Source: Pisolithus tinctorius (lineage: Eukaryota > Basidiomycota > Agaricomycetes > Boletales > Pisolithaceae). Taken from it: a DNA stretch of 64,000 nucleotides. The stretch's first letter is position 1; each line of letters starts with the position of its first letter. This document shows, in pieces, positions 33,507-45,597 of this stretch. The stretch is from positions 3,534,001 to 3,598,000 of the forward strand of contig JANFAH010000002.1 in assembly GCA_024663395.1 (NCBI GenBank). The letters are read 5' to 3'. The notes beneath the pieces were generated by a model. The model was not told where the DNA came from and did not search any database. It saw nothing but the letters and a program-made list of their open reading frames with translations. A program made the translations under genes and the position numbers.

Positions 33507-34921
33507 TTGTTGTCACTATCTGATAAAGTGTCTAACCTGTTGAAGCATAAGCCTCCGATCCCTCCTCGACCTAACCCGTTAGGATTAGGAAGAAACCCTC
33601 CTTTACCGCCTATCCCTCTTGGTCGATTGGGACCATTGGCAACTGCCTCGAACCCATGTTTATCTCTCTTGTCCCGGTATCAGGAGTCCAAAGTCGCGCT
33701 TAGTTCAGGAGAAGAAGACGATCAGAAGTCCAAGACTTCTCTCGGATCAGTCCTCAAAGAAGAACGAGAAGCTGATCAAACTAACAAAATGTCCATGATG
33801 CAAGGACATGGGGAGTCCACCCCAGAGATGCCTCCTAAAATGTATACAGAGGAAGAACTACATCAACAGGTTGAAGACCAACATATCCACATGGTGGAAG
33901 AAGCTCACCAGTTAATTTCACAGGCTAGCAGTGATCTGTTCCCATCGGGAACACCTACCAAATCAATGTTAAGAAATTGGTACACTCGTAACTTCAGAAA
34001 GGAAGTCCTCCCAGAGCCATCCACTGGTGGTGGCAGTAAGGGGAAGTCCAAGTATGATGACGATGACAATGCCTATGCAAAACCACCCAATGGTGGTTGG
34101 GAGTTCAACGTTGGATGACCTGGAGAATATGATGGAAGCCATAACGGTCTTCAGACCTGGCTTACTCAAGTGGAAGGTTATCTCAACCTTAATCAACACG
34201 TTTACATGACCAAAGCTCTCAAGATCTCATTTGCTCTCACGTACATGACAAAGGGAGCAGCTGTTTCCTTTGCCGAGAACTACCAAAACGAAAACAAGCT
34301 CTTAGACAGTCAGATCTACTATACTGATGACTTCAAAACTTTTGTCACCCGTCTAAAAGCCACCTTCGAGTCTGGCAATCAAACAGCACTCACTATCCTT
34401 CGTCTGTCAAGCATCAAACAAGGGAAACGCGAACTCGAGGCCTACATTGTGGAATTCACTGGGCTGGTCAATAAAGCTCAGCTGAAGGAGGAGTCACGTG
34501 AAGCTGGAATATTCTTTGGTAAAGGTCTCAACAAAGAGTGTCGAGACTGGATCCTTAACTCTGGACACATGCCCTCTACTGTTTTGGAATGGATTAGAGT
34601 TGCAGGAGAAGCCCAAACTGCAATCGCAACCAAGCACATCCTGGAAGGGAAGGAATCCTGGTATGAAAGGAAGTTCGTTCATTTCCGAAACAGCACCTGG
34701 GATCCCAATGCTATGGATGTCGACAAATGAAAGAAGAATGTTCGACACTCTGCCACCAACATTACCTGCTTCAACTGTAACAAGAAGGGTCACTACAAGA
34801 GTGACTGTAAGGCCAAGCAGCTCTCCAATGTTCGCATCATTGTCTCCGAGGACGGCACCAAGACTGCCTACATAGGAAATAGGGAGGCTAACAATGACAA
34901 AAAGAAGCTGTTGGGTTTTTA
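33507..34921 (+). pseudogene. D gag
   Basis: One frame is open from about 33507; the first in-frame ATG is 33789 (MSMMQG), so the true start is uncertain. A Pro-rich N-terminus leads to a capsid-like retrotrans_gag region (about 34150-34680, with LNLNQHVY, AAVSFAENY and ELEAYIVEF) and a CCHC knuckle (CFNCNKKGHYKSDC) near 34765-34810. TGA stops at 34116-34118 and 34728-34730 look like CGA decay. It ends at TAA 34919-34921 in a T5A3 run, and pol follows at -1. Confidence 0.87.
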
Positions 34922-37900
34922 AAGAGGACTGCTGAAAATGTTCCTGCATCAGTCAGTCTGGTTTCTATTTTGTTGGCTAAATGTACTTCTATAGATGACA
35001 AATCGAATATGCATATCTGTTCGCCACTCAGATTGGTCATTTTACCTGACTTCAAGGCAGGAATTTGGGCCTGTATCGACTCAGGTGCTGAGGTGTCGTT
35101 GATTTCTGAACAAATGGTCTGGAAACTTCAGATACCAACTTATCGCGTCGAATGAAAGTTCAAAACTACTTCATTCACCGGAAAGGACCAGGAGTGGGTC
35201 ACTCGAAAGTGTACCATCAAGATGGAAATCAAAGAACGGATTGTTTGTGTCAAGTGCTATGTCAGTCCCCTCATAGGGAAAGAACATGTGCTGCTCAGGA
35301 TGCCATTCCTAAAGGAATACAAACCTTGCATGAACTGGGAAACTGGTAAGATCACATGCTGGGATGATGGTTTCAAATACCCAGAGAAGACCTCCGTGAA
35401 GGAGGTCATCACTCAAGAAACTCCGGTGACCATTAACAAAACTACTTTGTCTACAGAACTAGAAGCCGCACTGGCGACCTCTAGGGAAGAAGTCTGCTTG
35501 CCGGACCATTACAAGGAATTCACCAAAGTCTTCACTGAGGATGACATACCATTACCCAGACATTGCCCTGGGCTCAATCATGAAATTCGCCTCAAGGATG
35601 ATTTCAAACCAAAGAAGGCAGCAGTATACCCCATGTCCCCAGACAAACTAAAGGTTCTGGACAAGTTTCTCGACGAAAACCAAAAATGTAAAAAGATTCG
35701 ACCATCTACTTCGCTGCAAGCGGCACCAGTGTTTTTTGTCGCCAAGAAGGATGGGAAAAAGCAGTTAATCCAGGATTATCACTACCTAAATTCATTCATG
35801 ATCCAGGATGCACACCCATTGCCTAACACGCAAGCCCTCTTTGATGAACTGGTAGAGTCAAAATACTACACCAAGTTCGACGTATGGTGGGGATTTACCA
35901 ACCTTCGGGTTAAGGAAGGTGACGAGTGGAAAGGAGTGTTTATAACTCCTTGAGGGTTGTTTGAACCAATGGTAATGTTCTTCAGCCAGTGCAACTCACC
36001 ACCCTCTTTCCAGCGGTACATGGACAAGACTTTCGAAAAGCAACATGGGAAGCAGGTGGGGTATATGGACGATGTCGTCATTCATGCCAAGACCCTGGAA
36101 GAACTTCACACGCAAGTTCAAGAGTTCCTTCAGATCTGTGCCGATGAAGAACTATGCTTGAAGATCAGCAAGTGTTGTTTCGAAGCCAAAGAAGTGGAGT
36201 TCTTGGGGATGATCATCAGAAAAGGTCACATGGAAACTTCACTGACCAAGACCAATGCCATCTCCTCCTGGGAGGCCCCTGAAAACTTAACTGGCCTCCG
36301 TCACTTCCTTGGATTCTGCAACTTCTACCAAAAGTTCATTCCTTCCTTCTCAAGCGTCGCATGCCCTCTTCATGACCTTACCAAGAAAGGGGTTTCATAT
36401 CAGTGGACACCCGAGAGAGCAGCAGCTTTTGAAAGACTAAAAACTTTGTTATGCTCTTCTCCAGTCCTCACTATCCCTGACTTTACAAAGCTGTTTGCAC
36501 TGTTTACTGACACTTCAAAGCTCGGGACTGGTGCAGTTCTTGCTCAAAAAGGGGTTGACAGTGAATGGCACCCCTGTTCTTACCTCTCCCAGTCCCTTGT
36601 CAGCACTGAACAGCGCTACCAAGTATACAACTTGGAAATGTTGGCCATCATCTGAGCATTGAAGGCCTTCCGTCCCTACCTCCTGTCACCTGTTGAACCG
36701 ACTATCATGTTCACTGACCACAAAAATTTGGAGTATTATAGGGAACCTCAACAGCTCACGCCACGACAAGCTTGCTGGGTGGCCACAATCCAGTCATATC
36801 CCATCAAGTTCTCTTGGCAGGCTGGCCACCTGCAGGTACCTGCCGATATGCTTTCTCGCAGAAATCCCACAGAGGAGCCTGCCCCAATGGCCACAGTTCT
36901 TCCCACAAACCTTTGGCTTTTGGAGGGGGTGGACCCTTCAAAACCACAAATTTGTCTTGTTTCGCCCTTGTTTTTGCTTACAAAAATACAAAAACAGTTA
37001 AAAGTTAATCGTCTTGCAAGAGTCGGTCATCTCCCATCCAAGCCCAATCGCTCGAACCCCAAACCTTACTCTCGCCCAGTTGAGGAAAAGCCAAAGGAGA
37101 GTAAGCTGTCAGCAGCTCGCCCCACAAGGGAACCCGTTAAAGGAGCTCAAGGGGTTTATGCCATATCTGCTGACCTGTATGAATGCATCAAGAACGAAAC
37201 AACAAAGGATTCAACAGGTCCAGAACCGAGTGATAATGTTACGGTGGCCAAAGACGGAACCAAACACTTCAGGACGACTCGACTTTACATCCCTCCCAAA
37301 AATTGCTGTCACTGCATGTGTTCCTACCATGATCACGAGTCTGCTGGACACCCCAGACAAAAGGCCATGTGGAACAAGATGAAGAAAGAGGTGTGGTGGG
37401 AAGGTATGGGAAAAGACATCAAGTCCTACATCACAGGGTGCCCGCTCTGTCAAACAATGAAAGTGGTCACCCATCCACCCACACTGCCCATCGTTCCCCA
37501 TGACACCCCTAAAACCGCCTTTCCGTTCCAGCAAGTGTCTATGGATCTCATTACCGATCTTCCGGTGTCTGGAGATCAGAAATACGATTCGATTCTCATG
37601 GTTGTCAATCAGGGGCTTACCAAAGCTGCCTTGTTCGTTCCATGTCATAAAACAATTGACTCCGTCAGCATCACCTGACTTTTCAATCAGTTCATCTATT
37701 CCCAGTTCGGTGTCCCAGAGTCGGTAATCTCAGATTGTGGACCACAGTTCGCATCTTTGTTCACGAAGGAACTTTACAAAGCAATAGGGGTAAAAACGAA
37801 GCTGAGTACCAGATACCATCCTCAAACTAACGGAGAGAGTGAAAGGGTCAACCAGGAAGTCGAGGGTTACCTTCGCCTTTATTGCTCCGAGTTCCCCAAT

Positions 37901-38590
37901 TCGTGGGCAGCCAAGCTTCCCTCCGCAGAGTTTGCCCACAATTCCCAGATACACTCCATGCATCAACAAACACCCTTTTCACTTATACTCAGCTACAACC
38001 CCTCCCCCTATCCTGAAAAATGTCTCACTCTGGTCCCATCCATTGACAAAAGACTGGAAAGACTCGCATCAAGCCGAGATGTTGCGATATTGGTGCACAA
38101 AAAAGCACAGGAAGTGATGCATTTGTGCAGCAAAGGAACCTATGAACTGCCTAAAGTCAGAGATCAAGTTCTTCTTGACATTGGCCATCTTAGGATCAAA
38201 AACCAGTGCGACAAGATTGTGCCCTGACATCTTGGGCCCTTCAAAGTGACTCATGTAGTATCGCCAGTTGCCTTCCAATTGGACCTCCCACCTACCTGGA
38301 AGGTCCACCCGGTCTTCCACACCTTGTGGGTGTTCCCATATGTTGAAAATGACACCTATGGAGCTGCGCCCACAGCACCATTACCCGAGCTAGTGGATGA
38401 TGAGATCGAATGGGAAGTAGAGGCGATACTAAATCACAAAACTGATGGTCGCCGTGGACAGCACAAGTACTTGGTCAAGTGGAAAGGGTTTCCCCATTTG
38501 TCAAATACGTGGGAACCTGAGGAACATATAAAAGACCATGCCTCAGAAGCCCTCAACCAGTACAAGCTCACTCATCACCTCAGAAATTAA
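34922..38590 (+). pseudogene. D pol: protease to chromodomain
   Basis: A single frame encodes the protease (ACIDSGAEVSLI, about 35070), RT (catalytic YMDD, about 36064), RNase H (TDTS, LEMLAII, FTDHKNLEYY), the integrase HHCC region (HDHESAGH ... CPLC, about 37330-37450), the core with MDLITDL, SDCGPQF and GESERVN, and a chromodomain (WEVEAILNHK, KYLVKWKGFP, TWEPEEH; about 38400-38540). It ends at TAA 38588-38590. The five in-frame stops are all TGA (35153, 35951, 36653, 37676, 38225), most at positions where Arg is expected. There are no frameshifts, and the active-site residues are intact. Confidence 0.92.
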
Positions 38591-38717
38591 ATGGACTCTC
38601 CCCACTCTATCAACACTGAAAATGACTATGCCAACCTCCTTGGAGAATCCCTTTATGACCCTGCAGCCGACAGAGACAGTCTTCTCATCCCACCAGTCGC
38701 CTGCTATCGTAGCTCCC
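38591..38717 (+). CDS. D ORF3, 5' part (unknown protein)
   Basis: The ATG at 38591 immediately follows the pol TAA and is in the pol frame. The segment reads MDSPHSINTEND and continues to 38717, where element E is inserted. Removal of E and one TSD copy joins it in frame to 47808. Its placement would allow reinitiation or stop-codon readthrough as a pol extension; neither is shown. Confidence 0.72.
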
Positions 38718-39431
38718 TGTCAAGTCTGGGCCTACTCCGACCAACTCCAATGCTATACAAGGTCTAGAGAAAGGTTCGGAAGCAAGTCCGACACAGAAGA
38801 ACAGAACTCCGACTAGCAGAGTGTTGGCAGGAATGAAGACCGCCAAAGCAAAGGCAGAGTGGAGTGAGGGCATTGGGTTTAGCTCATGCGCTACCCCCTT
38901 GCACAATCTCAGCCCTCGTATTTCAGAGGGAGAGTACAGATGGAGAGTCGGAGATAACTCTGACAGGCAGAAGATGGAATCAGAGGGAGTAGGAACTAAG
39001 TTGATATTCGTACTGAAGAACAGTGGAGTACAGTACATGTTTTTATACTGCTACAGAGGTACAGTAATCGGAATCGGAACTGACATATGGAGACTCATAA
39101 ATTTTCAAGTAAAATTTCCTGGATGATGAATGAAGGGTAGACAGAGGACATACGAATGGGTAACACAGAACATCCTGAAAAGGAAATAGTCCAGGCGCTG
39201 GACCATGCAGTGAGCATGCTGCAGAGTACCTGACTGCGAAGGTAGTCACACGACCCCTCAGAGAACGGACTGCTCGGTCTGGTAGGAGAGCAACACAAGT
39301 CCGACAGTAGTCAGAGCGGAGATGGTTCGCAACCAACAGAAGTTGGGTGGAGTTGGTGCAGAGTGAGCAGATGACCAGCGGAAAAGGTTGCGGAGTGAGC
39401 AAAGACTTATGATGAATGCATGGTTATGACA
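38718..39431 (-). repeat. Element E 3' LTR (714 bp)
   Basis: On the minus strand it starts TGTCATAACC and ends GACTTGACA. A C-rich stretch (the complement of the G-rich polypurine tract) lies at 39434-39442. Confidence 0.95.
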
Positions 39432-39481
39432 GTGCCCCCCCCTTAGGGCCTGAACCCCTGAAGGCCGCATGTACAGGACGA

Positions 39482-39624
39482 GATCAACACAAGTTGATCA
39501 TTTGAAATTATTTTGATGCCTCGAGGATGATGGCTTTAGCCACAGTGGAGCTCCATCGGAGTTTGAAGTACCACTTAAAAACACGTGTTAGGGTACTGAA
39601 CCTTCGTCCCTTCCCCCCATCATC
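39482..39624 (+). promoter_or_regulatory. Candidate promoter of the element E antisense gene
   Basis: It contains the dyad GATCAAC-N4-GTTGATC (39482-39499), TATA-like CTTAAAAA (39574-39581) and the E-box CACGTG (39582-39587), 38 bases before the ATG at 39625. The dyad is perfect in all three family A copies despite surrounding decay. Promoter activity is inference. Confidence 0.55.
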
Positions 39625-40866
39625 ATGCCTTCCCAGCGCCAGAGCAACACCCCCCAGCCAACCCCCAGCCACGTCCATGACTACTCCCAAGTCGCAGATG
39701 AAGAGCTGGTCATCCTCACCAATGACTCCACCGACACCGAGCAAGAGAAATCCATGGAGAAGGTGCACTGACGAGAGGAGACCGAGCAGAGAGAGAGAGA
39801 GTGCGAGGCAGAGCGCAAGGCCAAGTGCAAGGAGGCCAAGAGGCGGAAGGCGGAGGAGGAGCGGTTGGAGGCGGAGTGGAAGAAGAGAGCGGAAGAGGAG
39901 GCTCAGAGGAGAAGGGCGATGGAGGAAGAGGAGGCTCAAAAGAAGAGGGTGGCAGAGGAAGAGGCAGAGAGGCAGAGGCAGAGAGCCCAGGCCAGGAGGG
40001 ATGAGGCCACACAGAGGTGAGTAGCAGATTACTGCAAGTCAGGCAGAGCTGACCTATTTTTTTTTTTGACCTTCCTCTATCTCAGGTTAACCAGCGCGGT
40101 GTACAATGTCAACACTGCCCAGAAGGTCCCTGGGGCCTCTGTGGTGGTCACTGTGACCAAGAGAGCCCCCTGCACTCGCTGTATAGCGAGTCTGACAGCA
40201 GGGCAGTGTGAGCTGGGGCAAGGTAAGACCAGGGCCTGCATGCCCTGTCACAACAAGAAGAAGATGTGCAGTTGGACACAGGAAGAGGTGGCGGCGGGGC
40301 CCTTGCAGAAGAGAGCAGGGATGGGGAGCTCCTGAGGAGAGAAGAAGAAGAGGACGCAAGGGAAGGGGAAGGAGACAGCGACAGAGACAGAGGAAGTGGA
40401 TGACGAGCAGGAGATAGGCAGAGAAGACGAGGAGGAGCCAGCAACACCACATGAGGGACCCTTAGGAGCAGGGGTCTCCTCCTGGTGGACGGAGTGGGAG
40501 CTGCAGGCTGTGGAGAGGTACATGGCGGCGCACAAGAAGGCTGTGACAGCCTTCGAGAGGATGGCAAGGGCAGTGGAGCAGATGGCAGTGGCTGCAGAGC
40601 AGACAGCCGACGAGTGGGTGCTGTACCATGCCTGGGCAGAGTGGGCGGAGATGAGGAGGAGGGAGGATGCGCGAGAGGCCAGGATGGCTGAGGTCGAGCG
40701 CACAGGTGGAGGATGGAAGAGGCCTCAGTTGGAGGCAGAGGAGGACAAGAACGAGGAAGCGGATGAAGGTGCAGAGGGGGATAATGAGGAAGAGGAAGAA
40801 GTCGGAGGAGAGAAGGAAGGTGGAGAAGAACAGGAGGGTGATGGAGGACAAGCGATGGAAGAGTAG
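39625..40866 (+). pseudogene. Element E antisense gene: coiled-coil, six-cysteine cluster protein
   Basis: Exon 1 (39625-40016) starts MPSQRQSNTPQPTP and passes into a long Glu/Arg/Lys coiled coil. The intron (40017-40085, 69 bp) is GTGAGT...CTCAG, phase 2. Exon 2 (40086-40866) starts LTSAVYNVNTAQKVPG, holds the cluster CX2CX8CX9CX2CX6C (40171-40269) with a basic stretch between its last cysteines, then an acidic segment, an Ala/Glu-rich helix (ERYMAAHKKAVTAFERM) and an acidic tail ending MEE. It would encode about 390 residues. In-frame TGA stops at 39769-39771 and 40333-40335 correspond to sense codons in sister copies. It lies on the strand opposite gag-pol. DNA binding or nuclear action would be inference from the cluster. 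Confidence 0.82.
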
Positions 40867-41070
40867 AGTAGTTTTGTTTTGTTTTTTCTTTTTCTCTTTT
40901 TGTTTTTTTTGTCTTTAGTTTGTATATTTTGTATTACTACGAGATAGACTTGTGACTTTGTTTGTGACTCTGAGAAGTGAAACAGATAAGCAGAGAAAAT
41001 TTTAAAGTACTTAAGGTAGTTCAGTAAGAGGTGGAGTTGGCCTGCGGAGGAGGTTTATGTAGGTGGAGTA
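40867..41070. other. Convergent spacer in element E
   Basis: About 200 bp between the antisense stop (40864-40866) and the pol stop (41071-41073). It holds a T-rich tract at 40870-40920 downstream of the antisense gene. No ORF or RNA is seen. Confidence 0.6.
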
Positions 41071-43017
41071 TTATGGCGGAGGTTGGTATGGGCCAGGTTT
41101 GTGTGGATAGCGTTCATGGAAAGTGGATACTATGTCGGAAGCGTGATCTAGCTCAGTTGCAAGCAACCAAGAGGTTTCTTTGTCGGTGTTCTTGTAACCA
41201 GCCCAGCGGACTAGATACAAGAGTTGACAGTGGTGGCGATGGCGGTCCACCTTAGAGTCGAGTATCTCTGATACTTTGTACTCAAGGTCACCATCAACAT
41301 CCACTGGCAGAGGTGGAGGTTGTTGCCAGTTTGGGAAAGGGTTAGCTGCTGCGGCTTCCAGTTGTGAGACATGGAAGACCGGATGTACCGAGCACATAGA
41401 GTCAGGGAGCTTAAGGGTGACAGAATGCGTACCTGGCCTGGCCAGGATGGTGAATGGACCTAAGTACTTTTTGGAGAGTTTTTCCGAAGGACAAGTGGAG
41501 CAGAAGTACTTGGCTTTGATGTAGGCCTGTTCTCCGACCTTGAACTCAGGCGGAGGTATGCATTTAGCATCTGCTGGACCCTGGTAGCACTGTTGAGCGG
41601 CAGACATTTCGGAGCAGAGGAAGTCATGAAGGGTGGAGAGCTCAATGACATAGTCATGAGCCCTCAGAGAGGTGAAGTCTTGGTCAGGGACCACAGACAA
41701 GTTTGGATGGTAACCCTTGTTAGCGAAGAAGGGAGAAACTCCAGTAGTCGCACTTGGTGCATTGTTGAAAGCAAACTCCGCTAGAGGTAACAGCTCAGCC
41801 CAGTTGTCTTGTTGGTAGTTGCAGTAGACACGAAGGTACTGTTTGAGGGTCTGGTTCGTTCGCTCAGTCTGGCCATCACCTTCTGGGTGGTAACCTGAAG
41901 TGAAGTGAAGACGCATATCAAGGGCCTTTCCTAGAGAGTGGAAGAAGTGTGAGACGAACTCAGGACCTCTGTCAGAGGTGACATTAGCTGGAACTCTGTG
42001 CTTGGAGAAGACATGGGTTAGGAAGAGCTTAGCGAGTTTGGCGGAGGTGACAGAGTCATGGGTGGGGATGAACACCGCTTGCTTTGAGAGGTGGTCCACC
42101 ACTACGAGGATGGTGGAGTAGCCATTGGAGTTGGGCAGGTGTTCGATGAAGTCCATGGAGATGGAGTTCCAAGGTCTCTCTGGGACAGGGAGTTGCTTCA
42201 GTAGACCATAGGGGTGGTGACGTGGAGTTTTGCTGCGTCCACAGGCGGTGCAAGACCTGACGTATTCTTTCATGTCAGAGCGGAGGTTAGGCCACACGTA
42301 GTCCCTGCAGACGAGTTCTAGGGTGTGGTTCTGCCCAAAATGGCCTGCTAGAGGATGGTCATGCTTAAACCGAAGCACTCGAAGGTGGAGGTCATCAATG
42401 TCAGGGACAAAGATGCGACCGTCAAGGCAGAGTAGACTGTCGGAGTCCAGGGACCACCGAGGCTTAGTTGGAGTTGGGAGATGGCTGGTGGAGACAGGGT
42501 TGGAGGGTAGGGTGGAGATGATGTCAGAGTGCAAGCACTCAACATCGAAGACCATGGCAGCACAGAGTACAGGTGCCAAGAGGGTGGTGGTATGGAGGGA
42601 CGATGTGAGTTGCTCCTGTGTAAACATAGGGCGGAGATTGTGAGGATTTACCTGTGCGTAGTCCCTATCCCCCCCTTTTGGGTAGATGTCCCAACGTCGT
42701 GTAAGTGCGTCGGGTTTGGCTCCTAAGCGGCCAGGTCGGAAGCGGATGGAAAGATTAAACTGCAAAAGGTACTCCGACCAGTGGGCCTGCCAATGGGTGA
42801 GAACCTTAGAAGTGGAAAAGTACTCAAGGTTTTTGTGGTCCATCACCACATTGACAGGCAAGGCAGAACCTTCTAGGTAATGCTGCCAGTGGTGGAAAGC
42901 CTCGAAGATAGCCAACAGCTCCTTGTCGTGGGTATCATAGTTGAGTTCTGGCATGGTCATGGTGCGAGAGTAGAAAGCGACTGGGTGGAGTTCACCATCG
43001 GAGCAGGTGATTGACAA
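41071..43017 (-). CDS. Element E pol 3' part: RNase H, integrase, chromodomain (intact 648 codons)
   Basis: On the minus strand this open frame starts inside RNase H (SITCSDGELHPVAFYSRT; HDKELLAIFEAF; MDHKNLEYF). It continues with the integrase HHCC region (HDHPLAGHF ... CTACGRSK), the core (MDFIEHLP; SDRGPEF; GDGQTERTN), the GPFxI C-terminal block and a chromodomain (VSEILDSK; YLVRWAGYKN; TSWLLATE). It ends at TAA 41073-41071. All catalytic acidic residues are present. It is part of a longer pol broken upstream by stops, so on its own it is not a natural protein. Confidence 0.9.
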   Translation of the reverse strand: MSITCSDGELHPVAFYSRTMTMPELNYDTHDKELLAIFEAFHHWQHYLEGSALPVNVVMDHKNLEYFSTSKVLTHWQAHWSEYLLQFNLSIRFRPGRLGAKPDALTRRWDIYPKGGDRDYAQVNPHNLRPMFTQEQLTSSLHTTTLLAPVLCAAMVFDVECLHSDIISTLPSNPVSTSHLPTPTKPRWSLDSDSLLCLDGRIFVPDIDDLHLRVLRFKHDHPLAGHFGQNHTLELVCRDYVWPNLRSDMKEYVRSCTACGRSKTPRHHPYGLLKQLPVPERPWNSISMDFIEHLPNSNGYSTILVVVDHLSKQAVFIPTHDSVTSAKLAKLFLTHVFSKHRVPANVTSDRGPEFVSHFFHSLGKALDMRLHFTSGYHPEGDGQTERTNQTLKQYLRVYCNYQQDNWAELLPLAEFAFNNAPSATTGVSPFFANKGYHPNLSVVPDQDFTSLRAHDYVIELSTLHDFLCSEMSAAQQCYQGPADAKCIPPPEFKVGEQAYIKAKYFCSTCPSEKLSKKYLGPFTILARPGTHSVTLKLPDSMCSVHPVFHVSQLEAAAANPFPNWQQPPPLPVDVDGDLEYKVSEILDSKVDRHRHHCQLLYLVRWAGYKNTDKETSWLLATELDHASDIVSTFHERYPHKPGPYQPPP

Positions 43018-44633
43018 AATGCCAGCAATGGCATAGTTGGAGGCATCGGTTTCAACTGTAAGCGGAGCATCAGGAACCCAATGAGTGAGAATAGGAGTGG
43101 AGCTGAAGGCATCCTTCAGGCGGAGGAAAGCAGATCGGCACTCCTCGGAAAAGTTCCAAGGAGCACCCTTTCGCGTGAGGCAAGTGAGTGGAACAATGAT
43201 GTTGGAGTAGTTATTAATGAACCGTCTGTAGAAAATTGCGAAGCTGAGGAAAGACTGGATGTCTCACACCTTCCACAGCTCAGGCCAGTCATGGACTGCC
43301 TGAACCTTCTCAGCTGACATGGTGAGACCGGAAGGAGAAAGAACATAACCAAGGTACTTGACGGAGTCAGAGTGAAACTTGCACTTCTCTGGCTTGGCAT
43401 AAAGGCCATGCTTTCGAAGGCAGCAGAGTACCTCTTTTATGTGTTTGCAATGCGACTCCATGTCCTGCGAATAGATTAGGATGTCATCAAGGTATACCAC
43501 GACGCAGACATCAAGCATGTCTGCAAAGATGCTATTGACGAATCGCTGGAAAGCCGCAGGCGCATTAGTCAGACCGAATGGCATTACCTGCTACTCGTAA
43601 GAACCATAACGAGTGCAGAAAGCTGTTTTCCATTCATCTCCATCCGCTATGCAGACTAGATGATAGGCATGGTGGAGATCGATCTTGGTGTAGACTTTAG
43701 CACGGCTTGGAGAGTCGAGTAGGTTGGAGATGAGTGGCAGCAGATAGCGATCTTTTTTCATGATTTTGTTGAGTCCCCAATAGTCTACACAGAGGCAGAG
43801 TGAACCATCCTTCTTTTTTACGAAGAGGACAGGGGCACCATGAGCGGAGGTGGACTGTTTGATGAAACCATAGCCAAGATGCTCGTCAATAAAGGTGCAG
43901 AGAGCTTCAAGCTCTGGTGGAGAAAGAGAGTAGATTGTACCAATGGGCTGAGAGGCTCCTTCCTCGAGGTCAATCTTGAGATCGAACAAGTGGTGTGGCG
44001 GAAGTTCTGTGGCCTTGTCTTTGCTAAAGACGTCAGCAAACTCGTGATACTCAGGAGGAACTGAGGAGAGGTCAGGAGGCGGAGAGGAAGTGGAGGATGC
44101 ACGAAGCTTCACGTCATCAGTGGAGAGCTGCAAGCAGAACTGTCTAGAGCCAGGGAGAGCACAGGCTCTGACATACGCAGCAGCATTGATGAGTGAGACG
44201 AGTGGAGCAGAGTGTGGCGAGTCTGTCGGAGGTGCAGTTGGAGCTGCAAACGGAGCGGAGGGTGTTGGATCTGGAGCAGAGGTCACAGCGGAAGATGACG
44301 AAGGCACCTGGGGTGTCGGCATTCCCTGTAACGATGGTTTGAATGATATACTGCCCAGTACCCAGTCAATCGACGGATTGAAGCAGGTGAGCCAGTTGTG
44401 TCCTAACACCAGCGAACATGAAGAATCCAACGGAGTAACATAAAATGAAATGGAGTTGACATTGCCAGAAGGAAAGCGGAGGGAAAGATCTACTTCTTGG
44501 GAAATGACAGCATTGGTACTACCATCAAACAAGCAGAGCGGAATTGGTGGAGAAACGGAGGAAACAGGAATGACATATTTTTTGATTATAGACAGGTCTA
44601 CGAAACAATGAGAAGAGCTGGAATCAATCAATG
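43018..44633 (-). pseudogene. Element E pol 5' part: protease and RT
   Basis: The protease motif reads IDSSSSHCF, so the usual DSG is DSS, probably inactive. The RT has NAPAAFQRFVNSIF and an intact YLDDILIY near 43490. Stops are TAG 43593-43591 (TGG in element F) and TGA 43266-43264 (CGG in element F). The protease start is cut by LTR B at 44634; the few upstream codons continue at 45598-45757. Confidence 0.88.
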
Positions 44634-45597
44634 TGTCATATCCATGACTCTCGGACTCAGTCCCAGTCCAGTCCGGACCCCTAGCCCCTATCTCCGGTCA
44701 AGTCCGGTCCTAGTCTGGCCTAGAAAACCTAATTCCGGCCTAGAGAACTCAACTCCAGCCCTAGGAAACCCAACTCCGGTCTAAATAACTTAAGTCCGGT
44801 GTTTTACCCCTATCTCCGGTCCATTTCGGCCTCCCGGCCTTGCGCTGCTCCACCCAGTCCTCCCAGGTCTATGTCTGGGTCACCCGGACATAACTCCGGT
44901 CTGTTTCCCTTTGTTTGTACTATATTTAGTCTAGCCCGTTCATCAGACTTTGCTTACTGTACAATCCTGTGTCCGACCCTGGTTATGCCGGTCACCCGGA
45001 CTTTAGCTATTAGTCTCTGCACAGCCTCTGTGGCTATCCACTCTCTTGCTAATCTTCTTGCTAATAGCTTATTAACAAGTCCGGCTTCATGTTCTTTACT
45101 CCGGACCGGCCTCATGTATTTAACCCCTGTACATACTTTGTAGCACCCCAGTCAGAATATCAATTAAGTATTACCCTCGACTCCTGTCTTGCTCCTCGAG
45201 ATTACTCTATAGCTAAGGCTGAGCCTTAGCTATCCCTGGCCCCTGTCCCAGACCTCTCCCCGGCTTGCATAAGGGTACAGCACATAAGCTGAGACCAAGG
45301 GAGGTAGATCCAACCCCAGACCAGCTTCCCCTTGTGCGCACTCCAAGACCGGTCGGTTTCCCACGCTACCGGCCTTATTCCCGCACTCCCGGCCTTAAGT
45401 CCGGTCCTCCGGACTTAGCCCCTAACCTCCGGCCTCAACTCCGGTCCAACCGGACTTGGCCCCTAACCTCCGGCCTCAACTCCGGTCCAACCGGACTTGG
45501 CCCCTATCTTCCTGGCCTTGACTTTGGTCACTCGGACTTAACCCCTGTCACCCGGTCTTGAAGCCTGGTCACTCCGAGGGTAAACCTGTACTTGTCA
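44634..45597 (+). repeat. Solo LTR B inside element E protease (964 bp)
   Basis: It runs TGTCATATCC ... CTTGTCA with the exact TSD CAATG (44629-44633 and 45598-45602). Its CpG content is high. The hairpin motif AAGGGTACAGC-ACATAA-GCTG is near 45271-45291. The region 45360-45530 holds repeated (ACTCCGGTC)-type blocks, including an exact ~45-bp duplication near 45420-45500. Confidence 0.93.

Noticed and set aside
34116..38227. In-frame TGA codons as selenocysteine or an altered genetic code
   Set aside because: Many align with Arg or Trp in sister copies, occur in dead elements, and TGA is also used as a genuine stop (for example 7296-7298).
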